DNA from: Ischnura elegans | Taxonomy: Eukaryota > Arthropoda > Insecta > Odonata > Coenagrionidae | DNA length: 64,000 nucleotides | NCBI RefSeq assembly: GCF_921293095.1 | Contig: NC_060251.1 | Span: 98,566,566-98,630,565 of the forward strand | Reading direction: 5' to 3' | Part shown: in pieces, positions 32,201 through 37,540 of the stretch | Position numbering within the stretch: position 1 is the first letter of the stretch | Layout of the letters: every line of letters begins with the position of its first letter | Notes under the pieces: model-generated | The model's input: the letters and a program-made list of their open reading frames with translations, nothing else | Databases searched by the model: none | What the model was told of the DNA's origin: nothing | Translations under genes and position numbers: made by a program

Positions 32201-34582
32201 CTCGGTGTAAAAGGTTTCTACCACAAAAAAAGCATTTCTCAGGTTCTTGGTAAAAGCCGTATTGGCACTCAATGCCTACCGATAATATCTACCTTAACGT
32301 TCTCTATGGAAAATGCTGGTCTATTTTTGCAAACCAGCACTTTGAATAGTTCTCTGATTCAGTGGCGTAACTATGGGGGGGTTCAGGGGGATAGATCCCC
32401 CCCAAATCCTCAGAGAAATAGAAATAATTCAAAACAATTCCAAATCCCGAGATACATTCAGTGCTCATATTCGCATGGAAAGTCAATGTGCTCACAATTG
32501 TAACTTTTTTATATCATAAAATGGCATTGTATTGTATTTTTTACATAATCACTTTCATTAAAAACTTCTTAAACTTGCATTTGACTTGGTTATATTTAAA
32601 TACGACAAAATTAAAGGTAACTGAAGGTATCTTTTGCGCCCCCCCCCCCTCTTGAGTTTTTTCTGTATTCGCCACTTCAAATGGGAAGACAAGAAGGTGC
32701 TCTGTGACGCCCAAGGCTATTGGGACAGTTTGGTTAAAGGAGCAATTCTATACCTCCATTGCACCAACGCTCACCAATCGCCCACCGAGTCAAATCCGCT
32801 CATCTGGTAGCCCAGTAGCCGGAGCACAAACGCTCACCTCCGAAGCTTGGAGAATTGGGCATGAGCGTTAATATGCTCCGGCTACTTCCAGCTGAGCGGA
32901 TTCGTACCGTTGGGCTAGATGAGCGGATTTGATTCGGTGAGCGATTGGTGAGCGTTTGTGCAGTGGAGGTATCGAATTGAAATTCGACTGACAAAAAGAA
33001 AAAGTTGTAACCAAGACCAAGGGTTCCTCAGCTAATCATGATACCCTATTACAAGACGCATCCAGTAATCACATCCGGCTTGACCCCTGGGCAAACGTAT
33101 ATAAGCCCGGTTGTTCTATACCTACATCGGACTGCCCTGAAGACGATGAGCAAGGATGTAGCCCTTTGAAACGTTGGCGACGATGTAGTTTTTAACCCGA
33201 GTGAAATCTTGAGAAACATTCAGTGCTCATATTCGCATGGAAAGTCTCTTCTCACATATTATCTTCATCCACACACATTATTTCTTCTTTTATGAAAATT
33301 TCAACAACCTCCTCTTCAACATTCTTGGTATCAGAGTCAGGTTCATCTGTACTCATATTATCATGCTTGTTCAGGCATCTTAATTTTTGTCCATTATACT
33401 TTTCAAACCTCTTCTGCCTGTATTCCTAGATCTACTTCACTGGCTTTCCTCGCCTCTTTTCCTCCAATTTTTTCATGTGACATCATATCACAGAATAATA
33501 GTTCACCCTATTTGAAAAAATATTGACAGCGATCACATAATCTACAGGAACAAATTAAAAAATTCATTTACAACTCCTGATTAATTTTTCAAAGAGTAAT
33601 TTTTTAGATTTGATCAATTGCAAATTTGACAGTTTAATTTTAAATTAGCCCCGTTACATTTTTTTCAATACTTTGATCATCCCTGTTAATCGTCATATGA
33701 ATCTAAAGATCTGCGGTTCTGTTGCGTAATTAAAGGCCTTCGTTTGAAGGGCTTTTATTTTACTGAAATTAAGTTTACAAATCATTTTTTTACCATGTTT
33801 GGGTTGTGGTGAAATACATTGCAAATTTATTTTCAAAATGTTCCCTAAAGGATTCAGGAGAATCAAAAGTAATAGTAATTTTAATCCTACCAATTAATTT
33901 TTCAATGAGTGACTTATAATTGAGTGGGTGATAAGCCAAGAGGTACAAGTGATTTCTTTACAGAATCAAGTACAGGAATCAGGTAAACAAAACAAACGAG
34001 ATCAACGTGATATTTGGCAGTGCATTTATTCATATGTGGCAGTGCATATATTCCACTCGATGTCAGTACACAACAGAGATCACTCGCATCCCTTGGCAAC
34101 CATGTTTTTGTGTATTTCTTTTAACAATTAACTGTACCAAACTCTGTTTAGAAAAAAATCACTTGTATCCCTTGGCTTCTCACCCCCTCAATTGTAATTG
34201 ATTACAATTTTGACATTGTTATTTTAATTGAGACCGATTACGTTTTTAAAATACTTTATCAAAACACTAACTATCGGAAGTCGTGACCAAGCTCTGACAA
34301 GAGATTGACGCCATTGACTGAAGGAGACTATCTTTTAACGCCACGGAAATGTCTCTTTCTTTTTTATCTTTTCGGCCGGTGTGGCGCTGGTCATTAGCTG
34401 CCATTGGCGGGATCTTCGGCCTTTGCCTGGGCGGAAGCGCCATTAGCATCGTGGAACTGCTGTATTTCTTCACGGTGGGCCTGTGGGGGCGACTGGCGGC
34501 CCTGGGGGACCCCAGCAAGAGGAAGAAGGCCTCATTGAAGGCGAACGCTGTGGCCCCGTGGGGCTCACACTTCCTAGAATGA
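5055..34582 (+). CDS. Pickpocket-type DEG/ENaC sodium channel, ten exons
   Basis: Spliced gene of 595 codons; all exon ends have GT/AG and matching phases. It encodes an amiloride-sensitive-type cation channel subunit of the arthropod pickpocket branch, which acts as a plasma-membrane trimer. Landmarks: cytoplasmic N-terminus with YCKFTSIHGLKYI (residues 52-64, gating HG at 59-60); first membrane segment about 77-96; PFPAVTLCN just outside it (121-129); cysteine-rich extracellular domain (CRWLGEERNC, GFCCSFN, GLSVMLD, CNCLPFYYP, CTLLDVPCL, CSECMPAC); second membrane segment about 536-565 with selectivity filter G-G-S (546-548). Exons: 5055-5281, 7793-8002, 10804-10957, 13066-13214, 20121-20361, 22080-22356, 23488-23541, 24665-24848, 28326-28432, 34398-34582. 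The order and length fit a complete family member. Ligand and tissue cannot be told. A candidate AATAAA lies at 35036. Confidence 0.93.
5282..6840. other. First part of channel intron 1, nothing recognised
   Basis: AT-rich intron DNA. I find no exon-like segment, inverted-end element or tandem repeat here. Confidence 0.5.
6842..7345. repeat. Minisatellite of about 55-bp units in intron 1
   Basis: At least three diverged units with the theme CTTTGTTGCGGATATTTAT followed by CTGATAAC and ATCGAATG (near 6880, 6930 and 7300). A family A MITE (6962-7262) is inserted in the array. The same TTTGTTGCGGATTTAT phrase recurs at 7641 and directly before exon 2 at 7767. Confidence 0.55.
6962..7262. mobile_element. 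hAT-type MITE, family A, reverse orientation
   Basis: Ends CAAGGGCGTACCCAGG and CTGGATACGCCCATG, with near-identical 8-bp flanks ATAACAAT and AAAACAAT (6954-6961, 7263-7270). G-rich and C-rich tracts near the right end. Sits inside the intron minisatellite. Confidence 0.8.
7401..7626. repeat. Long palindrome with central 20-bp tandem repeat
   Basis: Left arm 7401-7485 is nearly the reverse complement of right arm 7545-7626. Each arm carries GAAACCCGGGTCGTGC together with a CTGATGA box. Between the arms lie about four copies of TGCTATCATCAGGTGATCAG. On each strand the arm reads CTGATGA, short hairpin, GAAAC, which resembles a hammerhead ribozyme core. No coding capacity. Confidence 0.75.
7553..7787 (+). 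repeat. Tandem duplication (about 119 bp) abutting channel exon 2
   Basis: Unit 1 (7553-7671) and unit 2 (7672-7787) share TGATGATAGC, CTGAAACCCGGGTCGTGCTA, GGAATAAAA and TTTGTYGCGGATTTATCC in the same order. Unit 2 runs straight into the acceptor of exon 2. Unit 1 instead joins CCTGTC to TGGTAATACC, the sequence that follows the exon 2 donor. Confidence 0.7.
7793..8002 (+). CDS. Channel exon 2: first membrane segment
   Basis: Codes residues 77-145 and parts of the flanking split codons. Contains TLWAVTCSACVASTVILSF, the first membrane segment, and the conserved PFPAVTLCN. Acceptor GTCGGCAG, donor CTG|GTAATA. GC-rich compared with the flanking repeat. Confidence 0.9.
8213..8447. mobile_element. 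Harbinger-like foldback MITE
   Basis: Inverted ends AGGCCTGTTTTCACAGTAC and GTAAACAGGCCT extend into ATTAACACGTAC pairing, flanked by TTA on both sides (8210-8212, 8448-8450). The centre holds AAATAGAACCTGTTCTAATTT (8329-8349), the palindromic core shared with three other elements in this window. Confidence 0.75.
8448..8978. other. Intron 2 segment with a decayed G/C-tract MITE
   Basis: Mostly unmarked AT-rich intron. About 8729-8935 starts AAGGGCGGATTCAGGAT followed by a G run and ends in C-rich CGTGCCCCCGTTCCCCC, resembling the hAT-type MITEs elsewhere but without clear ends or duplication. Confidence 0.4.
8979..9642 (+). mobile_element. MITE, family GTTTCC, copy 1
   Basis: A 664-bp non-coding element with inverted ends AATAGGGTAGTTTCCTT and AGGAAACCACCCTATT. 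Inside are CTCCAGGAGTAATAATCT and two copies of TGCTAGCAG in a small tandem block. Copies at 18351-19031 and, inverted, 19408-20057. No flanking duplication could be identified, so the superfamily is open. Confidence 0.75.
9890..10350. repeat. Minisatellite, 103-bp unit
   Basis: ACTGCTTTCTACACATTTGG starts units at 10058 and 10161, with a diverged third at 10264 and partial units before 10058 and after 10337. Each unit also holds TTTTGAACGATTCGAC and CCAGACGTCATCATTC. The spacing of 103 bp is constant between the best copies. Confidence 0.75.
10351..10803. other. End of channel intron 2, no feature recognised
   Basis: AT-rich sequence up to the exon 3 acceptor. Nothing coding or repetitive stands out. 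Confidence 0.4.
10804..10957 (+). CDS. Channel exon 3
   Basis: Codes 51 residues beginning DKLGLNMEHTLHYLKQLPLL and ending EMGYGPEALMMK. Together with exon 2 it completes the W codon (TG|G). Acceptor TATTTTCAG, donor AAA|GTACGT, phase 0. It covers the extracellular stretch between the first membrane segment and the first cysteine block. Confidence 0.88.
11060..11700 (-). mobile_element. LINE 3' fragment (RTE-like) with nested SINE
   Basis: On the - strand broken reading frames give LRHDGLM, GKKGKGR and RLADMREEYRDASNQS, the typical C-terminal end of RTE-like LINE proteins, and further upstream SRVEAF and RCYR. The run is interrupted by a SINE at 11303-11624. Same family as 31480-31850. Confidence 0.65.
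11303..11624 (+). mobile_element. SINE body without its tRNA head, inside a LINE
   Basis: Matches the downstream part of the full SINE at 44031-44547 (CTAACGAT, CGTTGGATC, CATAGGACGATCCTC, CGGCGGCGCCTC) but lacks the tRNA-like head, so it is 5' truncated. Flanked by a 15-bp duplication GTTCCGTCTTCTCAT (11288-11302, 11625-11639), which shows insertion into the LINE. Confidence 0.75.
11701..12489. other. Channel intron 3 segment, no feature recognised
   Basis: AT-rich; open frames here are short and lack recognisable motifs. Confidence 0.4.
12490..13000 (-). mobile_element. Internally deleted mariner element
   Basis: A 511-bp element flanked by TA (12488-12489, 13001-13002), with inverted ends CGAGTTGTGTTCAGAAAGTA and CAAGGTGTGTTCAGAAAATA. 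On the - strand only the transposase N-terminus remains, in shifted frames: VKEMDKRICIQLCIK, then FEWCKRFQDGREDVEDGGR, both characteristic of mariner. The catalytic region is absent. Full mariners are about 1.3 kb, so well over half has been deleted while both ends remain. Confidence 0.85.
13066..13214 (+). CDS. Channel exon 4: first cysteine block
   Basis: Codes 49 residues with PCESLLVRCRWLGEERNC and MEGFCCSFNYHG, the conserved early cysteine block of the DEG/ENaC extracellular domain. Acceptor TTGCATTCCAG, donor AAG|GTGATT, ending two bases into a serine codon. Confidence 0.9.
13409..14797. mobile_element. Possible non-autonomous DNA transposon with degenerate ends
   Basis: Imperfect inverted ends: CACGGAAAAAAAG with AAAACTATCAA at the left, and TTTTTTTCCG preceded by TTTGATAGTTC at the right. 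The interior repeats TTTGATNNA and TTTGGTAAAA themes many times. No target duplication was found and no transposase is visible, so the boundaries are tentative. Confidence 0.4.
15143..15263 (+). mobile_element. LINE fragment, CR1/Jockey-like
   Basis: Reads ETRRLCARLALLERLRIAI, a diverged duplicate of the LINE segment at 15520-15600. Confidence 0.55.
15412..15825 (+). mobile_element. LINE 3' end, CR1/Jockey-like, still partly readable
   Basis: An open frame gives LQNCYRRTESVTQILSKLGW, then RRLRARLRLLEQLK and NSFFPRTMKYFN, which is the usual C-terminal end of CR1/Jockey-type LINE proteins. It is followed by the 3' untranslated end (TGGTGTCCTAACACCCCC, GGCCTGCGGGGTAGATGTAG) with a GATGTA-like tail. 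Related tails lie at 748-3438, 16640-16920, 22929-23030 and 30255-30375. Confidence 0.7.
15898..16062. mobile_element. Decayed G/C-tract MITE
   Basis: Begins CCAGTGGTGGACCCAGGAT and contains GGGGTGGGGGGCTGTATCCC followed by a C run, the layout of the hAT-type MITEs in this window, but the right end is unclear. Confidence 0.4.
16440..16636 (+). mobile_element. 3' remnant of an IS630/mariner-like transposon
   Basis: Contains GTTCATGTCGATGATGGAGG, readable as VHVDDGG before a histidine-poor end, and finishes with TTTTTGAGACACCCTGTA, a terminal sequence often seen at the ends of this transposon group. Only the last part is present. Confidence 0.4.
16640..16920 (+). mobile_element. LINE 3' tail, CR1/Jockey-like
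   Basis: Shares TTCCAGGCCCGAC, GGGAGACATTTTGCCGAATG, AGAGCATTTTCTTTTTAT and the GATGTA end with the tail at 748-3438. Non-coding here. Confidence 0.6.
16921..17875. other. Intron 4 segment with a short direct repeat
   Basis: Mostly unmarked. GACAGTACTTGTATCC with CTTGATATGGTTTAAAAACC occurs at 16729-16771 (in the LINE tail) and again at 17553-17595, which suggests a diverged local duplication of roughly 0.8 kb. Confidence 0.45.
17876..18300. mobile_element. pogo/Tigger-like MITE
   Basis: A 425-bp element flanked by TA on both sides (17874-17875, 18301-18302). Ends CAGTGGAACTCCGCTAATC and CGGGAATCCACTG form an inverted pair starting CAGTGG, typical of pogo-like Tc1/mariner elements. No transposase coding is visible. 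Confidence 0.7.
18351..19031 (+). mobile_element. MITE, family GTTTCC, copy 2
   Basis: Same ends and body as 8979-9642, 681 bp. The internal TGCTAGCAG block has three units here against two in copy 1. Shares CATCAAAGAAAACGAAAGG near the left end and CTCCAGGAGTAATAATCT near the right end. Confidence 0.75.
19325..20057 (-). mobile_element. MITE, family GTTTCC, copy 3, head to head with a fragment
   Basis: 19408-20057 is an inverted copy of the element at 18351-19031. The stretch just before it, about 19325-19407, is the right-hand part of another copy in direct orientation that lacks its terminal repeat. The two meet at about 19408 and form a palindrome built on CTCCAGGAGTAATAATCT and its complement. 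Confidence 0.7.
20121..20361 (+). CDS. Channel exon 5: acidic linker and GLSVMLD block
   Basis: Codes a serine split codon and 80 residues. The first half is a low-complexity acidic run (DEEPEDMEDDVEYDVSDE) followed by a histidine/serine-rich patch, probably a surface loop of the extracellular domain. The second half has LGLSVMLDCQPQNYF, a conserved strand of the family. Acceptor CGACTCAG, donor AAG|GTAATA. Confidence 0.88.
20362..21335. other. Channel intron 5, first part
   Basis: AT-rich intron. At 21060-21092 there is CTGATGACGATGG followed by GCTGAAATATTGG, a weak member of the CTGANGA-hairpin-GAAAC motif group, about 50 bp after TTTATAAT. Confidence 0.4.
21336..21985 (+). repeat. Direct duplication in intron 5
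   Basis: About 150 bp at 21336-21490 is repeated at 21830-21985: GGGATTGATTTGATAA, GTAATGATTTCTA, TCTGATTTGAATATTTTT, ATTATGGACACTTTTCTG and CCTTGATGCTTAAATATTTT occur in the same order in both. The second copy ends just before exon 6. Confidence 0.75.
22080..22356 (+). CDS. Channel exon 6: extracellular core
   Basis: Codes 92 residues starting VLVHDPTDFP, with the cysteine-rich RRQCLFEDEL, TCITECRARN and LCNCLPFYYP. These are signature strands of the pickpocket extracellular domain. Acceptor GTCTTAG in phase 0, donor CTCT|GTGAGT in phase 1. Strongly GC-rich. Confidence 0.92.
22404..22641 (-). mobile_element. hAT-type MITE, family C, reverse copy
   Basis: Ends CAGTGGCGCAGC and GTCGACACCACTG. 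Read on the - strand it matches 45193-45469 through GACTCCATGGGGCCTGAG, GAGCCCGAGCCCC, AAAATGTGTCAG and GAGTGTCCA. G runs lie inside the left end. Confidence 0.65.
22672..22926 (+). mobile_element. hAT-type MITE, family B
   Basis: Starts CAGGGGCGCGGCTAGG and ends CTCGCTGCGCCACTG, with the family phrases ATAAATGGTTCAAAATGG and AGTAAAATGGATTAAAC. It directly precedes a LINE tail. No clear 8-bp duplication. Confidence 0.7.
22929..23030 (+). mobile_element. LINE 3' tail, CR1/Jockey-like
   Basis: Only the last 100 bases: ACTTCGTTGGAGCATC, TGGTGTCCTAACACCCCC and TTTGCAGGGTAGTATGTAG. Confidence 0.65.
23031..23487. other. Channel intron 6 remainder, no feature recognised
   Basis: AT-rich sequence leading to the exon 7 acceptor. 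Confidence 0.4.
23488..23541 (+). CDS. Channel exon 7: very short exon
   Basis: Only 54 nt. Reads NLSTCTLLDVPCLRKYK between two split codons (Y and H). The CTLLDVPCL pattern is the expected extracellular cysteine pair that follows CNCLPFYYP. Acceptor TCTCTTTCAG, donor AAC|GTAAGT. Confidence 0.87.
23542..24214. other. Channel intron 7, no feature recognised before the MITE
   Basis: AT-rich, with short chance open frames only. Confidence 0.4.
24215..24452. mobile_element. Harbinger-like MITE
   Basis: Flanked by TTA (24212-24214, 24453-24455). Ends AGGACGTTTGACACGGGGCA and CCGTGTAAAACGGCCT form an imperfect inverted pair, with ACGGAATTGCGCA repeated inverted inside. The centre carries GAAATTAGAACAGGGGCTATT (from 24301), the shared core. 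Confidence 0.7.
24665..24848 (+). CDS. Channel exon 8: cysteine-rich CSECMPAC block
   Basis: Codes 60 residues including GWDQGMECSECMPACTERAY and FASSDSAF. The CxxCxxxC pattern is the family's late extracellular cysteine block. Acceptor is a T tract followed by TTTAAG; donor TTCAC|GTAAGT. Confidence 0.9.
24931..25273. mobile_element. hAT-type MITE, family D (CAGGGCCGGCC ends)
   Basis: Inverted ends CAGGGCCGGCCTTA and AGGGCCGGCCCTG with a perfect 8-bp duplication TAATGAAG (24923-24930, 25274-25281). Strongly GC-rich ends (GGGGCGACCGGGGCGACC) around an AT-rich core. Confidence 0.88.
25310..25640. repeat. Cluster of inverted CTGANGA/GAAAC hairpin motifs
   Basis: Three motif copies: - strand 25370-25320 (CCTGATGATGACG then GCTGAAACGCATCGCAC); an inverted pair around 25388-25450 (TGTCGAAACC and TTTCGACA); and - strand 25592-25550 (ACGCTCCCAGTGGGAG, then GTGAAACGTCGAG). 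The last follows TATATAAGC at 25630-25622 on the same strand. It looks like pieces of one retroelement type, with a promoter and a hammerhead-like segment. Confidence 0.55.
25985..26295 (-). mobile_element. tRNA-derived SINE
   Basis: On the - strand it starts with GTTGGTGTGGTGGCTAGAG (A box) and GGTTCGGGTTCAAATCCCGG (B box), internal RNA polymerase III promoters of a tRNA ancestor. The body has GGATGGGACGTTAAGCC and CCCCTTGGCGCC, and the tail is a TACCA-type simple repeat near 25990. Not a working tRNA: no acceptor stem closes around it. Confidence 0.8.
26300..27890. other. Channel intron 8, mostly unmarked; (CA)n at about 26987-27006
   Basis: AT-rich intron with one CA microsatellite. No exon-like or transposon-like segment is convincing. 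Confidence 0.45.
27895..28025 (+). mobile_element. Small LINE fragment, CR1-like
   Basis: Frames give FVWNGIRLLNSIPYEIRDSS and RRRYFHYL, close to the LWNSLP/EIR end of CR1-like LINE proteins. Only the extreme C-terminus is left. Confidence 0.5.
28326..28432 (+). CDS. Channel exon 9: pre-membrane strand
   Basis: Codes 35 residues from KLYNMTNRSVVHVYF to MTWDGLL. It holds the conserved strand that leads from the extracellular domain into the second membrane segment. Acceptor TTGCAG, donor CTTG|GTGGGT, phase 1. Confidence 0.88.
28433..29335. other. Channel intron 9, first part, nothing recognised
   Basis: AT-rich; no repeat or coding structure seen. Confidence 0.4.
29340..30240. repeat. Satellite-like tandem array, about 180-200 bp units, with a hairpin insert
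   Basis: Four diverged units are marked by CTCACNCTTCATAAATTTCAC at about 29393, 29590, 29960 and 30140, each followed by ACCTTCCC/CACGGAAACAC and GAAGTTAGAACTCT themes. Between units 2 and 3 lies a near-perfect hairpin, 29768-29912, with arms AATTCTCGGG to GCTGAGTCT. It contains CCGAAGCGTTGG and CGAAACGTTGG, members of the GAAAC motif group. Confidence 0.65.
30255..30375 (-). mobile_element. LINE 3' tail, CR1/Jockey-like
   Basis: On the - strand it reads GGAACTTTATAAAAGAATT, CTTTTTATTTGTCAACGGCC and GGCTTGCAGGGTAGTATGC, matching the tail at 22929-23030. Confidence 0.6.
30780..32110 (-). mobile_element. Duplicated block with RTE-like LINE fragments
   Basis: 31480-31850 on the - strand gives SRVEVFEMWYYRRMMKI, LGHIIRHDGLM and MSNQSNDCR, an RTE-like LINE C-terminus. 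30780-30870 repeats only its last part. Next to each lies a non-LINE segment that is also shared: 31012-31255 and 31887-32100 both contain CAAGTCCTATG/CAAGCCCTATG and a run ending ACATTTYCATRTRAA. The region is therefore a diverged tandem duplication of roughly 0.85 kb. Confidence 0.6.
32351..32685. mobile_element. Decayed G/C-tract MITE
   Basis: Starts CAGTGGCGTAACTATGGG with a G run, later GCGCCCCCCCCCC and an end near TATTCGCCACTT. The TIR-like CAGTGGCG start fits the hAT-type families, but no duplication is seen. Confidence 0.5.
32744..32980. mobile_element. Foldback MITE with arms of about 70 bp
   Basis: Left arm from CAATTCTATACCTCCATTG through CGCTCACCAATCGCC to TCCGCTCATCTG; the right arm is its near-complement ending GGAGGTATCGAATTG. 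A second inner pair (AGTAGCCGGAGCA) extends the foldback. No coding capacity and no certain target duplication. Confidence 0.65.
33095..33190 (+). repeat. TATA box plus hammerhead-like motif
   Basis: TATATAAGCCCGG (33099-33111) is followed 38 bp later by CTGAAGA (33137-33143) and GAAACGTTGGCGAC (33168-33181). The same arrangement occurs on the - strand at 25630-25550. This looks like the 5' end of a retroelement copy, not a host promoter. Confidence 0.5.
33200..34397. other. End of channel intron 9 with short inverted repeats
   Basis: AT-rich. GATAAGCCAAGAGGTACAAG near 33930 recurs inverted near 34152-34175 (CACTTGTATCCCTTGGCTTC), and TTTGATCAA/TACTTT themes repeat. The 33545-34260 stretch may be an old element, but its ends are not visible. 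Confidence 0.35.
34398..34582 (+). CDS. Channel exon 10: second membrane segment and C-terminus
   Basis: Codes 60 residues: AIGGIFGLCLGGSAISIVEL then LYFFTVGLWG, followed by a short lysine-rich cytoplasmic tail and a stop. The G-G-S triplet is the family selectivity filter (GxS). Acceptor GTCATTAG after a T-rich tract. The cytoplasmic tail of about 33 residues is short but normal for the family. Confidence 0.92.
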
Positions 34583-35039
34583 ATGACCCAACCAACTCCG
34601 ATGCCCTACACCCTGAGCGTTTTATTATTTCTTACCTCTCGTAGCTATGCAGTAATAGGAGAAAATCTACCGACGAATGTCGGTATCTAAAATGCGAGAT
34701 TTAACCCGGTTGGACAACCGAGAAGAATTAACCCGAACCATTCGCTGGGTGAGCCTTTGATCCTACATCACGTAAAAAGATATATTTAGCTAAGGTAGAA
34801 ATCATAATGCGTTGTGGAACAGAAAAATGGTCGATAATGTTGGAGCAACTTAACATAAGCAAATAATGCAATGCGCGCAAAGCAGTATCATCCCTCATTT
34901 GTTTCAAAAAATATCTAAAATACATATCCTTTTTCTTGGTAAGTAATCACAGAAAAGAAGTTGAGGTTATTGTTGAATATAAGAAAGTTTAAAGTGACGG
35001 GTTGGGATTTATTTTCTAATTGAAGTAATTTATAAAATA
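34583..35039 (+). other. Probable 3' untranslated region of the channel
   Basis: No coding or repeat signal. The first clear AATAAA is at 35036-35041, so the 3' untranslated region may be about 0.45 kb; a cryptic signal nearer the stop is possible. Confidence 0.35.
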
Positions 35040-36060
35040 AAGTATAGAGAGAAATACAAATTTAGATCTTCAGAAATGGACTTTTGGCGAAGAATAGAAT
35101 GAGTAAGGAATGTAGAAAAGAGAAAAATTATGAATGAAAAAAGGATGTGTTCGAGAATCTCGAAGATAGAAGAAGACAGCAATGGTTTAGACTCTTGCAA
35201 AGGAAAAAGAAGAATTCCGACAGCTGTTCTCAAATGTTAGTTAAATAATACATTGCAATATTTCCTCTGAATTTATTTTTGCACGACGCGTTCCGCTGCT
35301 GCTTCATTTTTTTGAAAAAACAAAAGGTGTCATGCCAGAAAAAAATCCGTGAATGTTTTAGTCTTATTTAACTAAAGCCCGTATGACACTACCCAAGTTA
35401 TTTGCCAATCCATTGGATATTGGATGGTGGCCCAACTGACACACACCAATTTCTAGTCCAATATCCTTTTCAAAATATTGGACACAACTTCTCACCCAAT
35501 TTAGAATTTAGAACAGGTTCTATTTTCTCGCGGCCAATCTCCAATCAGAAGCCAGTTTTGGTGACTCCTATTGGCCAAAACAAGAAGCTCTTTGCAAAAC
35601 GTCCGGTTTGGCTATAAAACATTGGTTTTGTTGCGAGAATTCGCTTGAATTTATAAAATGTGGGCGAAAGAAGTTATTTTACTATTGAAGTGTACAAATC
35701 ATACGAATGCTTAATACAACATAAATTCATCAAAATACAATGGCGTTCTCTAGCGGGACATTAGAACACTATTATGACCAATATTGGTGTAAATATTGAT
35801 ACGTGTCAAACGGTACGTTACGCCCAATATTTTAAACAATATTGCGCGATTTATTGGCCAATAAATTGGAAAGTGTCACACGGACTTAACTTAATAACTT
35901 CTGCTGATCGCGTCACATATCATGCAAGATGTTCTTAAATAGATATCGGAAGGCAGAAGGAAAAGAGGAAGACGCATAAAGTTATAGTATGAGGAAGAAA
36001 GAAAGGAAATGGATAGGGGAGGGACATGGATGTGGAGGGAATTGGATAATGATGACTAGG
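35040..36060 (+). mobile_element. LINE C-terminal fragment split by insertions
   Basis: 35040-35240 gives SSEMDFWRR, then broken frames with WFRLLQRK and RRIPTAVLKC; 35935-36060 continues with SEGRRKRGRRIKLY. Together these follow the order of an insect LINE C-terminus. Between them (35241-35934) lie a GAAAC-type hairpin motif and a Harbinger-like MITE. Confidence 0.5.
35376..35886. mobile_element. Harbinger-like MITE, 511 bp
   Basis: Flanked by TAA (35373-35375, 35887-35889). Ends AGCCCGTATGACACTACCCA and AAGTGTCACACGGACT are an inverted pair; GCCAAT/ATTGGCC repeats extend it. The centre has AATTTAGAACAGGTTCTATTT (from 35508), the shared palindromic core. Confidence 0.7.
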
Positions 36061-36411
36061 TATTTGATAGTGACGCGATGGTTGGAGAATGGGGATTGGG
36101 TTATGAACTTAAGGGGAATATCAATGACCCAATTATGGAAGATAGATGTGTTGTTTCGTCAGAAAAAACTACTGTGAAGTGGAATGTCCCAATAAAAAAT
36201 TTAGCAGTGTTGTACAGGAACTTGTGCAGAAATATTTATTGAGAATATGAATCAGCACGATCAAAGTTGAACTATGCAAGCAATCCCAGACAATCAATGA
36301 ACGATTCTGTAAATTATGTACTCCAGTAAAAAATAAACATACCAAATTATCCATTTATATTAGCATTGCTGTCCTTATGTTATCATCAAGATGAGACACT
36401 TAACTCTAGAC

Positions 36412-36717
36412 CAGGGGCGCAGCTAGGAATTAAGGCTCAGGGGGGTCTCAGGCGCAACTAATACTGGGGTGTCTGGGGGTATGCCATACCTGCCAGGGTA
36501 AGCGGGAGGTGCGAGGGCCCTCCGCCGGAAAAAAATTAAGATAAATGGTTAAAAATGGTGAGTGTTACAGCTTTCTGAGGGATATTTTATTAATCATTAC
36601 TCTATTCTATAAGTAATGTTAATCTAAATAAATAAAATAGATTAAACTTAAAAAATTGTTTAAGCTCTGGGGGGGGGGGGGTTTATCCCCCAAACCCCCC
36701 TCCTCGCTGCGCCACTG
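36412..36717 (+). mobile_element. hAT-type MITE, family B, best copy
   Basis: Inverted ends CAGGGGCGCAGCTAGG and CTCGCTGCGCCACTG with a perfect 8-bp duplication CTCTAGAC (36404-36411, 36718-36725). Long G and C runs sit next to the right end. Reference copy for this family in the window. Confidence 0.9.
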
Positions 36718-36725
36718 CTCTAGAC

Positions 36726-37540
36726 TACTTGAAAACTTATTGATTGTGTATCTATTGATTTTTGCATGATCCTTAATGCCTAAAATGGTGAAATTTAATA
36801 AATTACGTCGAGTGTATAGTGGTGGAAGGGGACTATAAAAAAAAGATTTTGACCCACCTGCAGCTGAAATGGCCTTTTCTTTTCAATTCCACGAGTGAGA
36901 TCGACCCGGAACCGCGGCGATTTTAATATTCTTGAAGACAGCTGCGCAGAATTTTCGACTGTTCGTAGATTCTTATTCCGACATGTACTCTGTCATTATT
37001 AGATTTGCGATAGGTTTTAATGATGTTTCATGATAAAACGGCGTTGCTTCTCGCGATAAAAATGCTCCTGCGAAATCAAATGGTGTATGTCAACCTGCCC
37101 AAGATATTAGGTTAAACTGAACTTGTGGGAAGAAAATAGGACGAGGAATAACTGTTTTATATTCTATGAATTCATCATCCTCATCTTCGGCACTGCAGCT
37201 CATGAAGGGCCTTGGCCTATTTATTGTTGGCTTCTGCTAGAATCTTCAATCACAATTCAAGCAAATAAGGTCAAGAAATTAAAGCAAAGAAGTTTGCAGT
37301 GTATGCACCGTTTGTGTCCATATTTGTAGACAACGGTTTCGCCGGCATTGCAGCTAGCTTCTTCAGGTCGATGAAGTGCGGAGAGGTGGTAATGACCGTC
37401 TTCTTTGATACACATCCGTTGGAGTGAGGCGTCTCCTCATTGGTCCACATAGGAGACAGGAGATCTCTCATTGGTCCATTTTCCCTGGCACTTTCATTTT
37501 ATCCCGAGTTAGTTTGAGTAATCTTTTCCATTAGTTGGAT
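36726..37540. other. Intergenic, one GAAAC-type hairpin motif
   Basis: Mostly unmarked AT-rich DNA. On the - strand, 37372-37318 reads CTGAAGAAGCTAGC, then GCCGGCGAAACCGTTGTC: the GCTAGC and GCCGGC arms pair with one mismatch, giving one of the better hammerhead-like motifs here. Confidence 0.45.

Noticed and set aside
32744-32980. A microRNA precursor
   Set aside because: The hairpin arms are about 70 bp with a second nested pair, typical of a foldback MITE; nothing supports a processed microRNA.
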